Of a stretch of DNA of 64,000 nucleotides, positions 36,310-48,931 are shown one piece after another (the stretch's first letter is position 1; each line of letters begins with the position of its first letter). Under the pieces are notes generated by a model. It did no database searches. It was not told the origin of the DNA and saw only the letters and a list, made by a program, of their open reading frames with translations. Source of the DNA: Phoronis australis (Eukaryota; Phoronida; Phoronidae); the NCBI GenBank assembly GCA_002633005.1, contig NMRA01000506.1, positions 34,276-98,275 of the forward strand. Reading direction: 5' to 3'. A program made the position numbers and the translations under genes.

Positions 36310-36792
36310 CTCCAGAAACTGAACACGAAACTCCAGCTCCTTCAGCAATCTCTTTTGAGCGTTTCTCGTCAACACTGCCACTGGAGCTACTAGAGCTGCT
36401 GCGATCTAACTGCACTTTCGCAGTTCGAATGTTGGCACTACCTTTAGATTCAGGTTCAGCCGTAATCACGGCATCAAACGTTGAACAATCTGTTTCGTTG
36501 CTTGTTACAGAGGCAATCATCTGATCCCTCGTCTCTGTTTCAGTTCGAATAATGACATGGGAGTGGCTGCTGTACTTCGGTTTCTCGTCAGATTGCCCCA
36601 TGAAGGAATCCTTAGCATTAGCCTCCCTCATCCACTCTGACGTCAGACTTCCACTCATGAAGCTGTCCTGTGGAACACCGTTAGATGAACCAGTTTCTTT
36701 GACGAGCGTTGTAAATTTCTCAGTTCTGACAGAAACGCGTTGCTGACTTGCATGGTCACCTTTCACATCGCCCATTTTTTCACTGGTGGAAT
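36310..36792 (-). CDS. Globin-gene exon 6: Ser-rich tail, cut by assembly gap
   Basis: Open for 160 codons from acceptor TGTTGCAG until the N gap. Contains repeated basic-acidic phrases (SVRTEKF, IIRTETETRD, NIRTAKVQLD) and a poly-Ser run. No known domain recognised. The true end of the exon is unsequenced. Confidence 0.7.
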
Positions 36793-39700
36793 CTGCAACA
36801 TTTTCGATCTTGGTTACTACAGTTCGTGACTGTCATCTTACCTACTTGTTTACAATGTTCAAATAATAGTAATGTATTTGGAGAACTCTCATGGTTGTTA
36901 AATGATCTCGTTGCAGCAATCGGCAAACTGAGCCGTCTCCTTGATAAAATGGCACGGGGAAAAGAAAACGAGACTAGCTTGTTTATAATATGTTGTTATT
37001 TCCGCATGTACTGCTGACTTCTTTCATCATTCGACTTTTTCTGTGGGCCTTACTTCCCGGTACTATATCTTAGTTCAATTTGCTTCTCAAATATAACAAG
37101 TAACGTTTTGATTTCCAAGATTTAGGCACACATGTGTTCCAAGGGACTTCTACCTACACACGCGTGTCTGTAAATAGTTATTTACATATACAGGGTGTAG
37201 GTTACTTAAAATCTGCAACTGAATGAAAGCTGTCAAAATTTAAGATCTTACCAGCCCTTTGGTTTTTGAGACGTTCTTTGACTCTTGAATGACCTTGATG
37301 TTCATCAAGGCGACGGAAATAAAGATTGTATTGTGGTAAGATAAATATGTATGGGTAAGTATGAATCTAATTTTGATTTTAGTTTCTCATATAGCTTAAA
37401 AGCAGTTTTCATGGTCAACACACGCGCACTGCGTCATCGTAGATGTTCAGAGGGGCATAGAGAGAGAACAAATTTTAAAGTACCTATGGAAACGGCATTA
37501 CTTGGTCCATATTCTTCTTTGTCACCAACATTTGCCTGTATGCTTCTGACCTCGCTACTATCGTGTGTTGAAAGGAAGAATTCTTGACTCGCCTCGCCTT
37601 TTTTGTTGACCTGAATGGAAACGATCAAAGACCCAGGAATTTTATACAAATGTAAACTGTATTAATGAAGTTTTTTTCTCTCCAAAGGTATTTCAGTCAT
37701 ACATTCAGGCTGCTTACTTCACTGCAATTATCAGTGTCATGATAATTTATCGTTATTTTTAGTAGATGGCCAAGACCCCAAATAGCAATTATCATACCAT
37801 AGTTTTACCAAATTAAAATAGTTGTATTTAAGTTTTGTTTTTGCTATGAAGTGCTTTGTCGTCAATTTATCCGCAAGTTATGTTTTAAGCACAACAAAAC
37901 TTAATTACATGAGCTTACCATGTTTGGTGTTGACGACCCTACTGACATTCCTGTCGTGTTTTCAAGGGAGGACATGTCAACGGCGTGAATCCCGGAGACG
38001 CTGGCCGTGGACGACGAATTTGAAACCAACATAAGTTCATCTTTAGGAAACAATGTTTCCATTTTTGAGTTAAAGTGATTCGACATGTCTGGTATAAAGT
38101 CATCTAAGCTGAAATCTTCACTTGCAGTTGTAGTTTCGCCATGATCTACATTGGAAGTTACATTCTGACTTGTACAGTTGAATTCAGCAGATGACAACTC
38201 ATTGAACCCGAGGTTGTTTTTTGCCTCCGTCGATAGCGTGGTTGCCTTAGTAGTTTTAAACGTCGAAGTTGTAGTGTATGCTTCTGGGCGAGAGTTTGGC
38301 CCATCGTCATGAACCGATAGATCAACAGACGATGCGCTTTCTATTTCTAAGAGTTGAATTGAAGAAAAGTCTTTTGAATCAGGGTTATCGCCCTGACCGT
38401 CTGAAACAGATAGAAGATGCATTTTGGAATCGGTATTTAAGCGACCTCCCGTCTACCCACGTATTTTCACAAAAGTATAGTTTTTACATGCTATACATCT
38501 TTAATTCCGAAAATGTCCACAAATAGTTTGAATTCTACAATTTTGTTGATAGGGAAAAGAAATAATTTAGCACCGTTTATAAAAAGATTTATTCATTTAG
38601 CGATGGTGTCCCTACAAGCCCGTTCGCTGTTTGGATTTGTTATACAGCACAGCTTGTCATTTCGTTCATCTACTTCAGACCGTCTACGTATGCGCCAGTG
38701 CGTGCAGCTGCACCTGTGCCTGAATTTAATCACATGCGCCTACACGAGAAATACTTGAGAATACCCACGGATCGTGTTATTGACTATGTAGGTGAAGGAG
38801 GCATCAATTAAGATTGTCAAATTAATTGAATCGTAATTAGAATTGACAAATAGTCGGCGCACGGGCATTATCACGCCGATGTCTTAGATATTTCTACACT
38901 GATTTGTAGCATGATACGGTATAGTTTGCAAAATTTGTTCTATCGAAATGTCTGGTTAATAGCTAACATGACCGAAGAAAGCTTTTTGTAAAACCACCCG
39001 AGTCCTGCGTTGGGAAACAAGAGTAACTGTAATATTTTGTGATGACGTAAGTACCAAAATGACCCTTGAAACGCTGCTTACCTTGTATGTAGCATATATG
39101 TAACCAAGGAATGAAATACCCTTTTAAGGTTTAAAAAACGATTTACCTGAATCCGTTATCACGATTCCTGGCACGTCCACGGCCCGTTCATTCTGAGATA
39201 TGATGCCCCTCTTCACTCCTTCCTGAATCAACGGAATCATCACCATGACAGCCGCTTGCCAGGCTCCCAATGAATTGGCAGAAAATTCTTGTTGTTGTCC
39301 GAGTTGAGCAGAAATCACTTGTAGCAACGAATTAACGAGTGCCTTTTGATGAAAGAATGAATAGTTACATTTTACTTTATACAATTCATGAGACCAAATA
39401 AAAATCGTGTAAAGGTGGCGGATTCATGTTTACAAAAGGGGCACTCAAATATTATTCTGCCTGTGACGTCATTCATGGCCGCTGGTTAAGGAGTCCAGTC
39501 ACGGACTCGGAGAGAACGGTGTCTCCCTGAACCTCCTGTGACGCTGTTTTGATGCACAGAAACCAATTTTTCATTTGAACTCTCGTAAATCCTGAAGTAA
39601 CTACGTACCATGTGTAATAAGCTGGTAGCAATTTCTCCAGTTTGAAGTCACATAAATTTTCGTGACTGAAGTTCCCACATGGGTGACAACATTTCATCTC

Positions 39701-41800
39701 CGAGGGGAAATTTGAGGCTACGAAAACACCCGAGATGTTCCAAATTCTGTTTAAGTCTGTTATCACACGGTTATCCTGGCACATTCGAAAGCACTCCATT
39801 TTGAGAGTCTCATGACTTGTTAGTGATCGAAGCTTGAACACGCGCAGACACTTAGAAACTAGGCCCGTTTCACGACACCTTGCACTATCGTCAATAGATT
39901 TGTACAAGTCCCGATGTCAAGAGGCTTGTTTTTAATCAGGATATCCGACTCTAACGTCTTATTTTGTGGAATTGACGAATTACCACATTAGCGATGGCCT
40001 CACGACAATAAAACACTGGGTAAAGTAAATTGATGTATCGTGAACTAAAAATGGTGATTTTTCGAACTGTTTAGCTTCTGAAATTGAACTCTAAGTAAAA
40101 TTTAAGTTAAGAGCACTTTTACCCGAAGAAGTACGATAAAAATTAGCCATTAATACGTTAGGTGCGCTGATGAATGCTTTAGTAACTCTTTGAACCGTGA
40201 GTAGTGCTACTGGGCAACGCATAGCGAGAACGCTTTACAATGGACTAGACTGATATCGATTTAGAAACCGTTGTCGTATGGAGCTGAACCTAAACGGCAG
40301 GTTTTCGTAATGTATGAAACACCTCCAAAGGTGACCTCTTTCTGGAGTTTGTTTCAAGAAAAATGACACAAGACTCAAGACTACAATTTAGTGTTACACT
40401 CCACACAACTATTTCTGACAAACAATTAAATCTCTAAGCAAAATTAAGAACAAAGTGTCTGAGAATATACACATAACAGTTAACCTATGATATAGTTTTT
40501 ATTCATTATTTCTAGATTGTTATCCATTCGTAATTACTTAGCTGAACATTTTCCCAGCAGTTGCGAAGTAGGAGCGTAAAAACGAATTTCTGTATTAAAA
40601 ATCTTACTCACTTTCATGAAAGTAAGGCTCCTGAGGCCGGTAAGGTTGCATAAAACGGCCCAGACGCGAACTCAAGGAAGTTCCCTAAATCTTTTGCGTG
40701 TTTGGTTCGTTCTTTACTCACAGCTGTATTATTTTTTCTATCATTTTATCTTTATTATGGGCTCACATTTGACTAATCACGTTCTAATAATATAACTAAA
40801 AACTGAGCCTTTAATTCAATCAAAATAATTAGAGACTTAGTCCTTAAATTAGGGGCATCGTATGAAAAGATACGAATTTATTTCCAATGACATTGAGATT
40901 TCAACGTAGAGTTCAATCACAATTTGTATTTTAATACAAACAAAAAAATTGCTTAGTAATGATACTCAAACAACATAAGAAAGGACAATCAGTGTTTTTA
41001 CATGCCCAAAAATACGCAATAGATATAGAGAACTTAGTTGAGACCCTATTTGGGACTGTTTCATGCAACCGGCCACTGGCCTCCAGCGTGCGATCGATTT
41101 CGTGAAAGCCAAAAACACAACCGCGTTCCTGAGTATATTAAATTCCTTGTTTGGAAAGTCACTTGAGTTTACTACCCTGATAAGGGTCGTTAATTTCCAT
41201 GCCCAGAATTGGGGGACGGCACTTGACTTTCCTAATTGCCAACTGCTGGTTGTTATGACCCTTGATAATTGGCCCATTATGTTGTGCGGCCAACAGAATT
41301 AACGAAACATAATACTGGTTGCGGATTAATTTTAGTTTTGGGAAACAAAAATCCTCTTTTTTCTCCGATTTTAATTCAAAAACCTAACCATGAGGTGAAC
41401 TTTAAACGAGGTATTCAAAAATGCTATTTCAAAACTTTCAAAATGAAAATTTGAAAAATACCAATATCGCCCCCTGTGCTTACAGCCATGTTTACAATGG
41501 GCAGTTTCGCACCTGATAAGGCAAGTTAATGTCCAGGGAACGATTACATCAGCTGAAGCTGTATGGAAGATAGCGGCGGATTTTAAAGTTAGCAAACGGG
41601 TCGAAGTTGCCTAAACTGGGCCGGTGAGGGTCTCAGCGTAGGATTCTTTTCGTGCACTTTCAAAAAGGCCCCAGATAATACATAAAAAACGTTTATTTGT
41701 TATTTTATTATTGTTATTATTATTACTATTACTATTAATATTACTATTACTATTATTTTTATTATTATTATCATCATCATCATCATCATCGTTGTTGTCG

Positions 41801-41832
<32 letters not shown>

Positions 41833-43483
41833 GATCACACATGTGCTAGAATAGATCGGAGCCGTCAAGTAATTTACTCGAAGGATAATTTGAGACGTGC
41901 GCAGACAACGTTCACCGCGGAAGGAAAACTACCAAAATATCCCAGGTACTTCAAATGAATTTGAGGTTACAAAAATTTCCGTCTGTGAACATATTTAGCC
42001 AAAAGTTATTGAACGACGAATGGTTTGCGTTTTATGTATGACATACATAGTACTTATAAAATAAGCAGAATCTAATATAGAATATATTTTTGCTTGTGCA
42101 CCAACAAAATGGCTTTCAAACTGCCCACGATATCAAACTTGCTTGACTTCATCAACTTAAATAAGTCAATAAAAACGCAAATAGGTGTACACAGTGGCCT
42201 GTAATTACGTGTAATTCCTATTTCAAGTGAAGTATTGCGATTGATGAAACGCGTTCTATATTTTCTGGTAAATACAAAGCTCAGGCATCTGACGACATGC
42301 ACTAATGTACGGGCGGCGCGCACCATAGGTGCCGCTGCGCCAGCCATGTAATGATCCCGGACTGTTGTTGGGTGTGTGACGTAAGTAACCAAACTCCACT
42401 TACTGATGCATCTTTAGCGAACATCCCTCTGTTTCCCATCTCGAAGCCCAGTCTGTTCATATTTAAGCGAATTGTTGCTAAGTTCGGGTAACCGTTGATG
42501 GAATTCGTAAGCAACGTCACCATGGAATTAGCGAGAGCAACAGCAACGCCATCTTTTTGAATCGTGTCAAAGGTAAAGCGTTCACGACGACTTCCTTTTT
42601 TGCCATCCTGGTTTTTATGAAAGTCTCTGGCCAAATGGGGGCACTTGTCGAGAAACCTGTCAACGATTGAATTGGAATAAGTGGAACTACGTTAATGACA
42701 CTTTTATCAAATCTTTGTTTTTCTCTCCACTGTTCAATTTCATAAACATTTTCTAGGCCTGCTTCATGACTGTTTTGTTAGTCAAGAATTCAGTAATAAA
42801 AGTTTCGAATAGGAATTCCTTATCAAAATTTCCATCTAACTACTTTTTGTAGCCTGTGTTAATGAGCAACTCAAAGTCGTGTTGAAATTTGTTGGCTGAA
42901 ATCACCAAGACGGTCATACTGTTTCGGCGGCAGAATCTAAACTACCGTGACAAACGAAATTCACGAGTCTTGTCTGACGCAGTAACGAACTGTCGGTTCT
43001 GCGCAAACTCCAAAACAATTTCTAATCTGAGTAACGAACAAGATGAAGTCGATTTTATAGCGGTAGATGGACAAAATCAAAAGTTGACTTCTTGATGGAA
43101 GGTACGCTACGCGAAATTTGCTAACTCAGATGTTATTATGATTCTTGATTGCTGAAAGCCGAGAAAGACGTGGTTCCTTTTTGTTGCTTCTCAATTTATG
43201 CAGCTATTGGGAAGTATCAAATAAGATCGAAATCTTAAAGATAACATGCCGTTCGTTACCTGACGATAATCATGATCCCGATATGAACTCTCTGGTCAAC
43301 TGTCGACAGCGTCTGTGCCCAAGTTTGTCGCAAGATTTCACATTGTTGGGCCGACAGGCGCACCTGGCTACCCTCCATGAAATCATCGTTGGTCCGACTT
43401 TGCCTTTTTATTCTCGTTCCGGATAACTGCGGTTCAAACCAACTTTCTACAGAATAAGTTTGCTTTTGACAACAAGTTCCCAT
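36310..43483 (-). CDS. Acylated globin X-like globin lacking E7 and F8 His, with long C-terminal tail; 3' end in gap
   Basis: Exons in transcript order: 43483-43260, 42656-42404, 39342-39147, 38400-37919, 37610-37484, 36792-36310 (into the N gap). All visible junctions are GT-AG and in phase, giving at least 588 residues. The start is MGTCCQ in a good Kozak context (ACCATGG). Met-Gly followed by two Cys suggests N-myristoylation plus palmitoylation, as in globin X. The globin fold spans about residues 42-205: helix A RLSAQQCEILRQTW, B HIGIMIIVR, CD corner CPHLARDF, E/F region to LGFEMGNRGM, G/H ALVNSLLQVISAQLG and AWQAAVMVMIPL. Introns fall at B12.2 (split Arg) and G7.0, the ancestral globin positions. 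By eye CD1 is Phe87, E7 is Asp110 and F8 is Met148, so both usual heme-side His are absent. Residues after about 225 are Ser/Thr/acid-rich and probably disordered. The globin call is strong; heme binding is doubtful. Confidence 0.85.
37484..37610 (-). CDS. Globin-gene exon 5: short tail exon
   Basis: Encodes VNKKGEASQEFFLSTHDSSE and ends in NAVSI plus one base. It is the only way found to bring exon 4 (phase 0) into phase with exon 6. Acceptor TTCCATTCAG, donor ATAG|GTACTT. Confidence 0.72.
37919..38400 (-). CDS. Globin-gene exon 4: acidic Ser/Thr-rich tail
   Basis: 482 bases, phase-compatible with exons 3 and 5. The 160 residues are rich in Ser, Thr, Asp and Asn, for example DFSLDDFIPDMSNHF, with no recognisable domain and no hydrophobic segment. 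Acceptor CTGTTTCAG, donor ACATG|GTAAGC. Confidence 0.75.
39147..39342 (-). CDS. Globin exon 3: helices G-H and start of tail
   Basis: Begins ALVNSLLQVISAQLG, aligned to the vertebrate G7.0 exon start, followed by NSLGAWQAAVMVMIPLIQEG (helix H). It then leaves the fold with VDVPGIVITDS. Acceptor TCAAAAG, donor TTCAG|GTAAAT. Confidence 0.85.
41701..41836 (+). repeat. Compound trinucleotide microsatellite
   Basis: ATT/ACT units, then ATC units, then GTT units over about 135 bases. The Asn/Asp-rich minus-strand ORF here is an artefact. Confidence 0.9.
42404..42656 (-). CDS. Globin exon 2: helices C-F, heme-pocket region
   Basis: Runs from FLDKCPHLARDF, with CD1 Phe at Pro+6, through IQKDGVAVALANSM (helix E, Asp at E7) to NRLGFEMGNRGMF (helix F, Met at F8), and ends phase 0 at GCATCA|GTAAGT. 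The exon is 253 bases. An insertion rich in Lys, Arg and Gly lies between CD and E. Confidence 0.85.
43260..43483 (-). CDS. Globin exon 1: acylation motif and helices A-B
   Basis: Starts MGTCCQKQ. After about 40 residues of linker comes RLSAQQCEILRQTWAQTL (helix A), and the exon ends HIGIMIIV plus two bases of an Arg codon (donor CAG|GTAACG). That split Arg is the B12.2 intron seen in vertebrate haemoglobins. Confidence 0.85.
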
Positions 43484-46400
43484 GGTTCGAAAGTGGTCTT
43501 GATGCTCCGAAACTTGTTTAATGTTTTCTGTACGAGACCAAGTCCTCTATGCAATTTTTGAAACAGGGAAACAAAAGTTCATTATTCGAGACCTCATTCC
43601 ATGGTTCCTCACGGCTCGATGGCTGGTGGGAGAATAAATTTAGATATAATTCTTTTGCAAAACAACCGTTTACTAGGTGGTTGAAGTTATCAACCTGTAG
43701 CAATGAAATAGGTAAAATGCATTCCATGTCAGGGATACCAATTCGTGCCGTCCGCTTGTTAGTTTACTAGTAAGGTCGGTTTCGAAGGTTACCGTGCATT
43801 GCTCGAAAACATTTGAGTTTTTTGGTCGTAGTTTAATGTTCTAACATTACCGTGCAAGTCCACTCGCAGGTTTGTAAACTAGCAGAGAATGGGTGAGCGA
43901 CATTGCTCGATTTGTTTTTTACCTCTGATATTTTTTATAGCCGAGCGTGTTTCTGTTGTACGCATTCTCAAACTACAGAAATGTATCGAAGCTGCATCCC
44001 GCATAGTTTTATTGTACTTAGTGGGCAAAATCAATAATAGTAGTACACTAACCTACAGCTATAGTGGGTTCAAACATGATGTGTGTCTTGTTCAATTCAC
44101 GACTTTTAACATATTTTAATCAAGCAATAATTAGCGACAAATACGTTCAGCTGGTTGACTGTTGAGTGGCGTCCCCCCGCATGAGGCTGGTCCCCAGTCA
44201 AAGTCAAACTNACGAGCCTACAGGTGAGACATTCTATTAAAAACATAGAGCACTTTTTTGGAATATTTTGTAAATCTAGAGCTTTTTTATATTTATCCGT
44301 TGCAAAACTGGTTGACGTTAGTTTCGTTTATATGAGGCATTTTCACGATCCGCACGTAATACTGGGATCGTACTCAAATTTAAATCAGGGTGTAAACGTA
44401 AAATTGAATTGCGTTCGTCTGGGTAAAAACGATATTTACATTCAGTTCTCTATACAACCCCAAACTAAAACGCGACACAACACCTTTTTTAGTAAGGAGA
44501 TGACTGGTCTAAAACTGATTTACAGTCTCCAATGAGTACCCCCCCGCAGGATTGCTCCAGTGGCATTACGCAGAAAGAGGCGGAGCATGGTTTCAATTTT
44601 TTCAAATGATGAATGGCCTTGGATAAGCTGACTGGCTATGTCAGAAAAACAAACGAAGAGAGGCCATTAGAGCTACGCAGTAGCTGGATGCTACTGTAGC
44701 CTTGTCATCAGAAGGAAATTGAATGAAACATTCGAATGAGTATATCAGTTGATAACGGCATTTTAGGTAACCAGTCGAGATGACAAAATGTCATGGCAAC
44801 ATTCTTTCCTGCGGACCACGAACCCGCCAATGGCAAAACCTCATTCCCGTTAGGTGTCAACTGAAGACAACAGCGGTTTCCGGCTTGACCACTTGCAGGC
44901 CAATTATTTACCGCGGTTCAACTTGAAAAATTGCTAAAACGGTAGATTTACCAAGAACTGAAACCTAACGCATTAGTGTAGTTTGGTTTGTAATTTTATT
45001 ACTTCTTCTAGTGAAATGGTCTAAATCAAAATTTTCACGAGAAATTCAATTTTAAAAGCGAAACAGTTCCAAAAATCATCGATTTGTCCACGAAATATCA
45101 ATTTATTTTCGCCTGTCCTATACCAGTGCCGGATTTAGGGGGGGGGNCAAGGAGGCCATAGCTTCCCTAAATTCTCCCAGATTTCATTTGACAGGATCTC
45201 AGGGTGCGAATGTCTGACGGGCAAAATCCTGGCTAATACTCTGCCTTGTCCCTCTTACTCAAAATCCTGCTTCCGCCCCTGTATCATCAGTGAAGTCATC
45301 GTTAGAGCGCAGGTGGGAAGATTCGAGGTGGGCTGTCGTCAGCTCCTTCGACTTCTAGGCGAGCAAAATGCTCACTGGCGTTTGTAGCAAACATTGTAAA
45401 TGTAGTTAACACTGCTACAATGAGCTAACAAATGATATTTGTTGTTTTCAGGTGATGCAGTGCTGCCAATGGTAATTCGTTAAGTACTTAGCTCTTCTTG
45501 CCCACATGGTGTGAGTGAGGATATGCGCGGCACGCCAGAGAGGCAAAGTTCTCCCTGGCATAAACGTGAGCTCTGACCCTCAAACCTCAGTTCGAGCGTG
45601 AGGTATGGTCTGCCTGCGCCCTACCCAGTACTGATCCACACAAAGGGATCAGCGCTCCTGATTAAAACATGCTTCTTGATGGCAGCTGGTCCTATCCAAA
45701 TTTAGCTGTCGAAAGTGCCGTAAAAGGTCAAGTTTCTGCTGATACATTTGCCTGTGACTGGAAAAGGCTCTGGTTAAATTGCGTAGACGCCGGCGCGAGT
45801 TACTCTGCCACAACGGCTGGTAACGAATACTTGCTTCGCGTGTAATGCATAGGGATATCTTACGAAGATCTGCGTGATCTTACGCTGTCACCAGTAACAT
45901 TACGGAACGGATGGGCTCATCTTAGGACAGCCCAGGCACTTGACCCATATTTAAGGGCAAACATCTTAGAGGAATGGCAATGAACTGTTTGTACGGGCCT
46001 CTTCTGTCCATTTGGTGTTATTATTGCCGTTGGGCTGTTAGCGGTGAGCGCAACGTTACATAACGGAAAGCCTTTGACAAGGACTAACGTTCGCGAACTG
46101 AATCCGGCTCGCGCCATATTATTGAGAATTGCATCATTAGGTAAGTGCGACATCTTGCCGAGTTCTAACTTTTGTCGTTTCTGTATGCGAAATTACACTC
46201 GGTCAAAATTAAGTTGCAAAGTTTGTAAAATCCCTAGTTAATCCATGTTTCAGGAAAAAAAAATGTCTCACAGTTACTTTGGCATGAAGTTACTTTTTAC
46301 TTGAATTTTGCCGGGTTGAACAAGTGTGTTAGTGCAAAAGCGAATAGACTACCCGTCATAGGCCTACTGTTTGTTTCCAATTTCAAGAACTTTTAGCTTT

Positions 46401-47839
46401 AGGAGTGTGACGTAATAACGTTATGTCCCTATTTATGCGTGTATTAAATTGAATTCTACCTTTCATTGCCCATATGATGAATTGCTTCACGTCAGTCGCC
46501 TGCCAACTCTATGATACGGTATTCCGACATTATCCACTTCCCTCAAGATAGTGTTTACCCTCCGGGGATACCCAATTTAGACAGTGGGACCCAGTTGTAG
46601 AGAGCTTCTATCGAAAAAGTCACCCTCACGTCATTCCCCGGGGTTTTATTACGCCTACCCCTTTCCACTGATAAACCTAACTCTTTTGCGGGGAATCTTG
46701 GACACTGAGCTGAATTTTAACTGTCAGCCAAAAATACTTGTGAGAGGAGACGATAGCATGCTGCCAAAAATGAGTACATCTTTTGCAACCAAACTTTTAA
46801 AAATTTCTACTCTTCTGCAGATTCGTGTAATTGGAAAAGAGAACCTTTTGTAGACTCGAGTTTCAAACTCTCAAAAGTAGTAAGCACTTTCGTAAAGGAA
46901 TTACCAAAACTAATCGGACTTTTTTCAGGAAACGCATCATTTTTAGGGAAACCGTGGTCGTGAAAAAGTCATTATTCTGAGTAAGATCGGTAGTTTCCCT
47001 TCCTCGAGAATTTCTACTCACTGACTAGCTGCTCTCCTCCGTGCCACTCTTGCGGCAGCACCGGGTGGGGCAGCAACTAGACATGCCCCAGTTGAAGCAT
47101 ATTTCCGTAGACTATGGCTATATACTGGGCGGCTAGTGCCTGATTTTTTCATTTTCTTGTGTTACAAGTTTTCACTTCACATTGAATAGCTTTTAGTTAA
47201 ATTTGATAGTATGCTCTAGTCCCTGTATTTAACAATTAAAAATTAACGTATATCATGTACGTTGATTTTTTATTGTTAAATACTAATGGTTAGTTTATTA
47301 CATAATTGCCTCGAGCGGGTTTTACGCTGGGTACTCATTTCCAAACACAGACGTTTTGTCCATCCCAAGAGTTAAACACATAGCTTCAAGATTTTTTGTG
47401 CTTCGATCACTGTGGCCATTAATGTGCCTGATCAGATCTTAGACGGCCTGTTACGTTCTTCGAGTCCTGTGCCAAGAAAGCTTTAATTTAACTTGAAAAT
47501 TCCCTATGCACAAACGCCTGTCCTCGAGTCATTCAAGTTGCAGTTTTCATTGAGCACCCTGGGGAATTTTTTTGGCTTGGACCTGTCCTTAATTTTCACA
47601 AATTTTCGCGAAGCTTAGGCTGCACCACTTTTGCTTGTATTGTAACATGGTAACCTATTTGTGGTCGCTGAGACCACATTGATTTATCCAACTGTCAATA
47701 GAGAGCATTACGAACAAATGCGAGACTTTGCGAGAAGTTCCATAGCTGCAGAGAAGGTGAATATTTGTTTATACCGGTATGTAACCTTCAGCACGGTTAT
47801 CTAGATAAAGTAATTTGCTAGATTACTTGAGTGCATCAA
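43484..47839. other. Upstream region of the globin gene
   Basis: The globin promoter must lie near 43.5 kb, but no TATA box stands out. Single Ns at 44211 and 45148 (within a G run). The CpG-richer patch at 45.7-46.2 kb has overlapping short ORFs without recognised homology. Confidence 0.4.
47225..47282. repeat. AT-rich hairpin
   Basis: Arms of about 26 bases, GTATTTAACAATTAAAAATT.. and its inverse, with a 5-base loop. Confidence 0.6.
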
Positions 47840-48119
47840 GTTCGATTATTTTTTATGTTAAATCGACAATATCTATTCTTAATATCCCCAGAAATCGTCG
47901 GTGCAGCAGCGATTTTAATCAGGGCGTGGGCCAAGAACGACTGTTGACAGTTCACGACATTCGGTTCAAAGTTCACCAAGCGGATTTGAACTCGAGTCGA
48001 GTCTCGGGCTCGGAAGCGACGTTGAAAGAAAGAAAGGTTGAATCAGAATCTTGGCAAGATGGGGAGAGCTGGAACGCATCAACACAGGGCAAGCCATGGC
48101 AGAAATAACAGCATGCCCC
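47840..48119 (+). CDS. Possible first exon (5' UTR plus short coding start) of an unlinked gene
   Basis: A locally CpG-rich block (GAGTCGAGTCTCGGGCTCGG) ends at a consensus donor TGCCCC|GTAAGT. Two ATGs near the donor have good contexts: GGCAAGATGG at about 48058 and GCCATGG at about 48095, the latter giving MAEITACP. Three frames are open, no downstream exon could be joined, and no protein family is recognised. Confidence 0.3.
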
Positions 48120-48892
48120 GTAAGTATCATTGATTCTAGACCTTTATGTTTGTGGATATTTGTCGCCCACACTTATTGTACGCCTACTGTTGGTATGAAT
48201 GGTGTGTTATGTAACAATCAAAACATGAGTATTGAGTATTGTCAACTGTGGCTGCCTGCCAGCTGGGTTGATCATTTTGCTTGAAGGATGAATTAATTAC
48301 TTTATGAATCAGCAATTATGTCTTGTAAATGAATGTTAAAAAGCAAGTTTTGCTTAACTTATTGTTGAAAGATGTTTTGTTTGACATTGATTGCCTTTGA
48401 AACACCTTGGTTCTTTTTAACTGTCTGTACCTGTGTTACATTTGGTATCTTTTTATTTTTAAGACATTTAAATATAAAAGACAAAGCTTCTTCAAAGAGA
48501 TGTGTCTAGAGATCTATTATACATGTGCTAATGTTGTTGCTTAGCAACTGCATTCCAATGAGCAGTGGAATTTTCAGCTTTGTTGATTGTTATACCAGGA
48601 GCACATGGATTTCAAAATTTTAATTTAATTTTTTGAATTTCACAAAATGCCGTTGGCTCCAAATGAAAATTATTTTTAAACTCTGTTAATTCGTTTTTCC
48701 TAATGATAACCAAAGGCATTCTGTAATAAATTGACTAAGTTTGTAATTTTAGTTCATCATAAGTTAAAAGACTTCATTTTGTTTGCTGTATTTTAACATG
48801 AGATTTTAGTGTATTAATATGACAAGCAGAGGACCATGTATCACATCTGTCAATATGTATGAATTGTGTATTCTTGAATGTTATCACCATGT

Positions 48893-48931
48893 TCATCATC
48901 CCCACATCATCATCATCGTCATCATCATCTC
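48893..48931 (+). repeat. (CAT)n microsatellite
   Basis: Imperfect CAT repeat with CCC and CGT interruptions. Confidence 0.7.

Noticed and set aside
35600-36775. 391-codon minus-strand ORF
   Set aside because: Most of it is N. Only 36310-36792 is real and belongs to exon 6 of the globin-tail gene.
36793-36808. Alternative acceptor (CCAAG) for globin-gene exon 6
   Set aside because: It fits only if exon 5 is skipped; the TGTTGCAG site at 36793 fits the phase of exon 5 and is a stronger acceptor.
39473-39907. 144-codon minus-strand ORF as an extra globin exon
   Set aside because: Exons 2 and 3 already join in phase 0 at the expected G7.0 position, and this ORF has no resemblance to globin.
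41611-41868. Asn/Asp-rich ORF
   Set aside because: Trinucleotide microsatellite.
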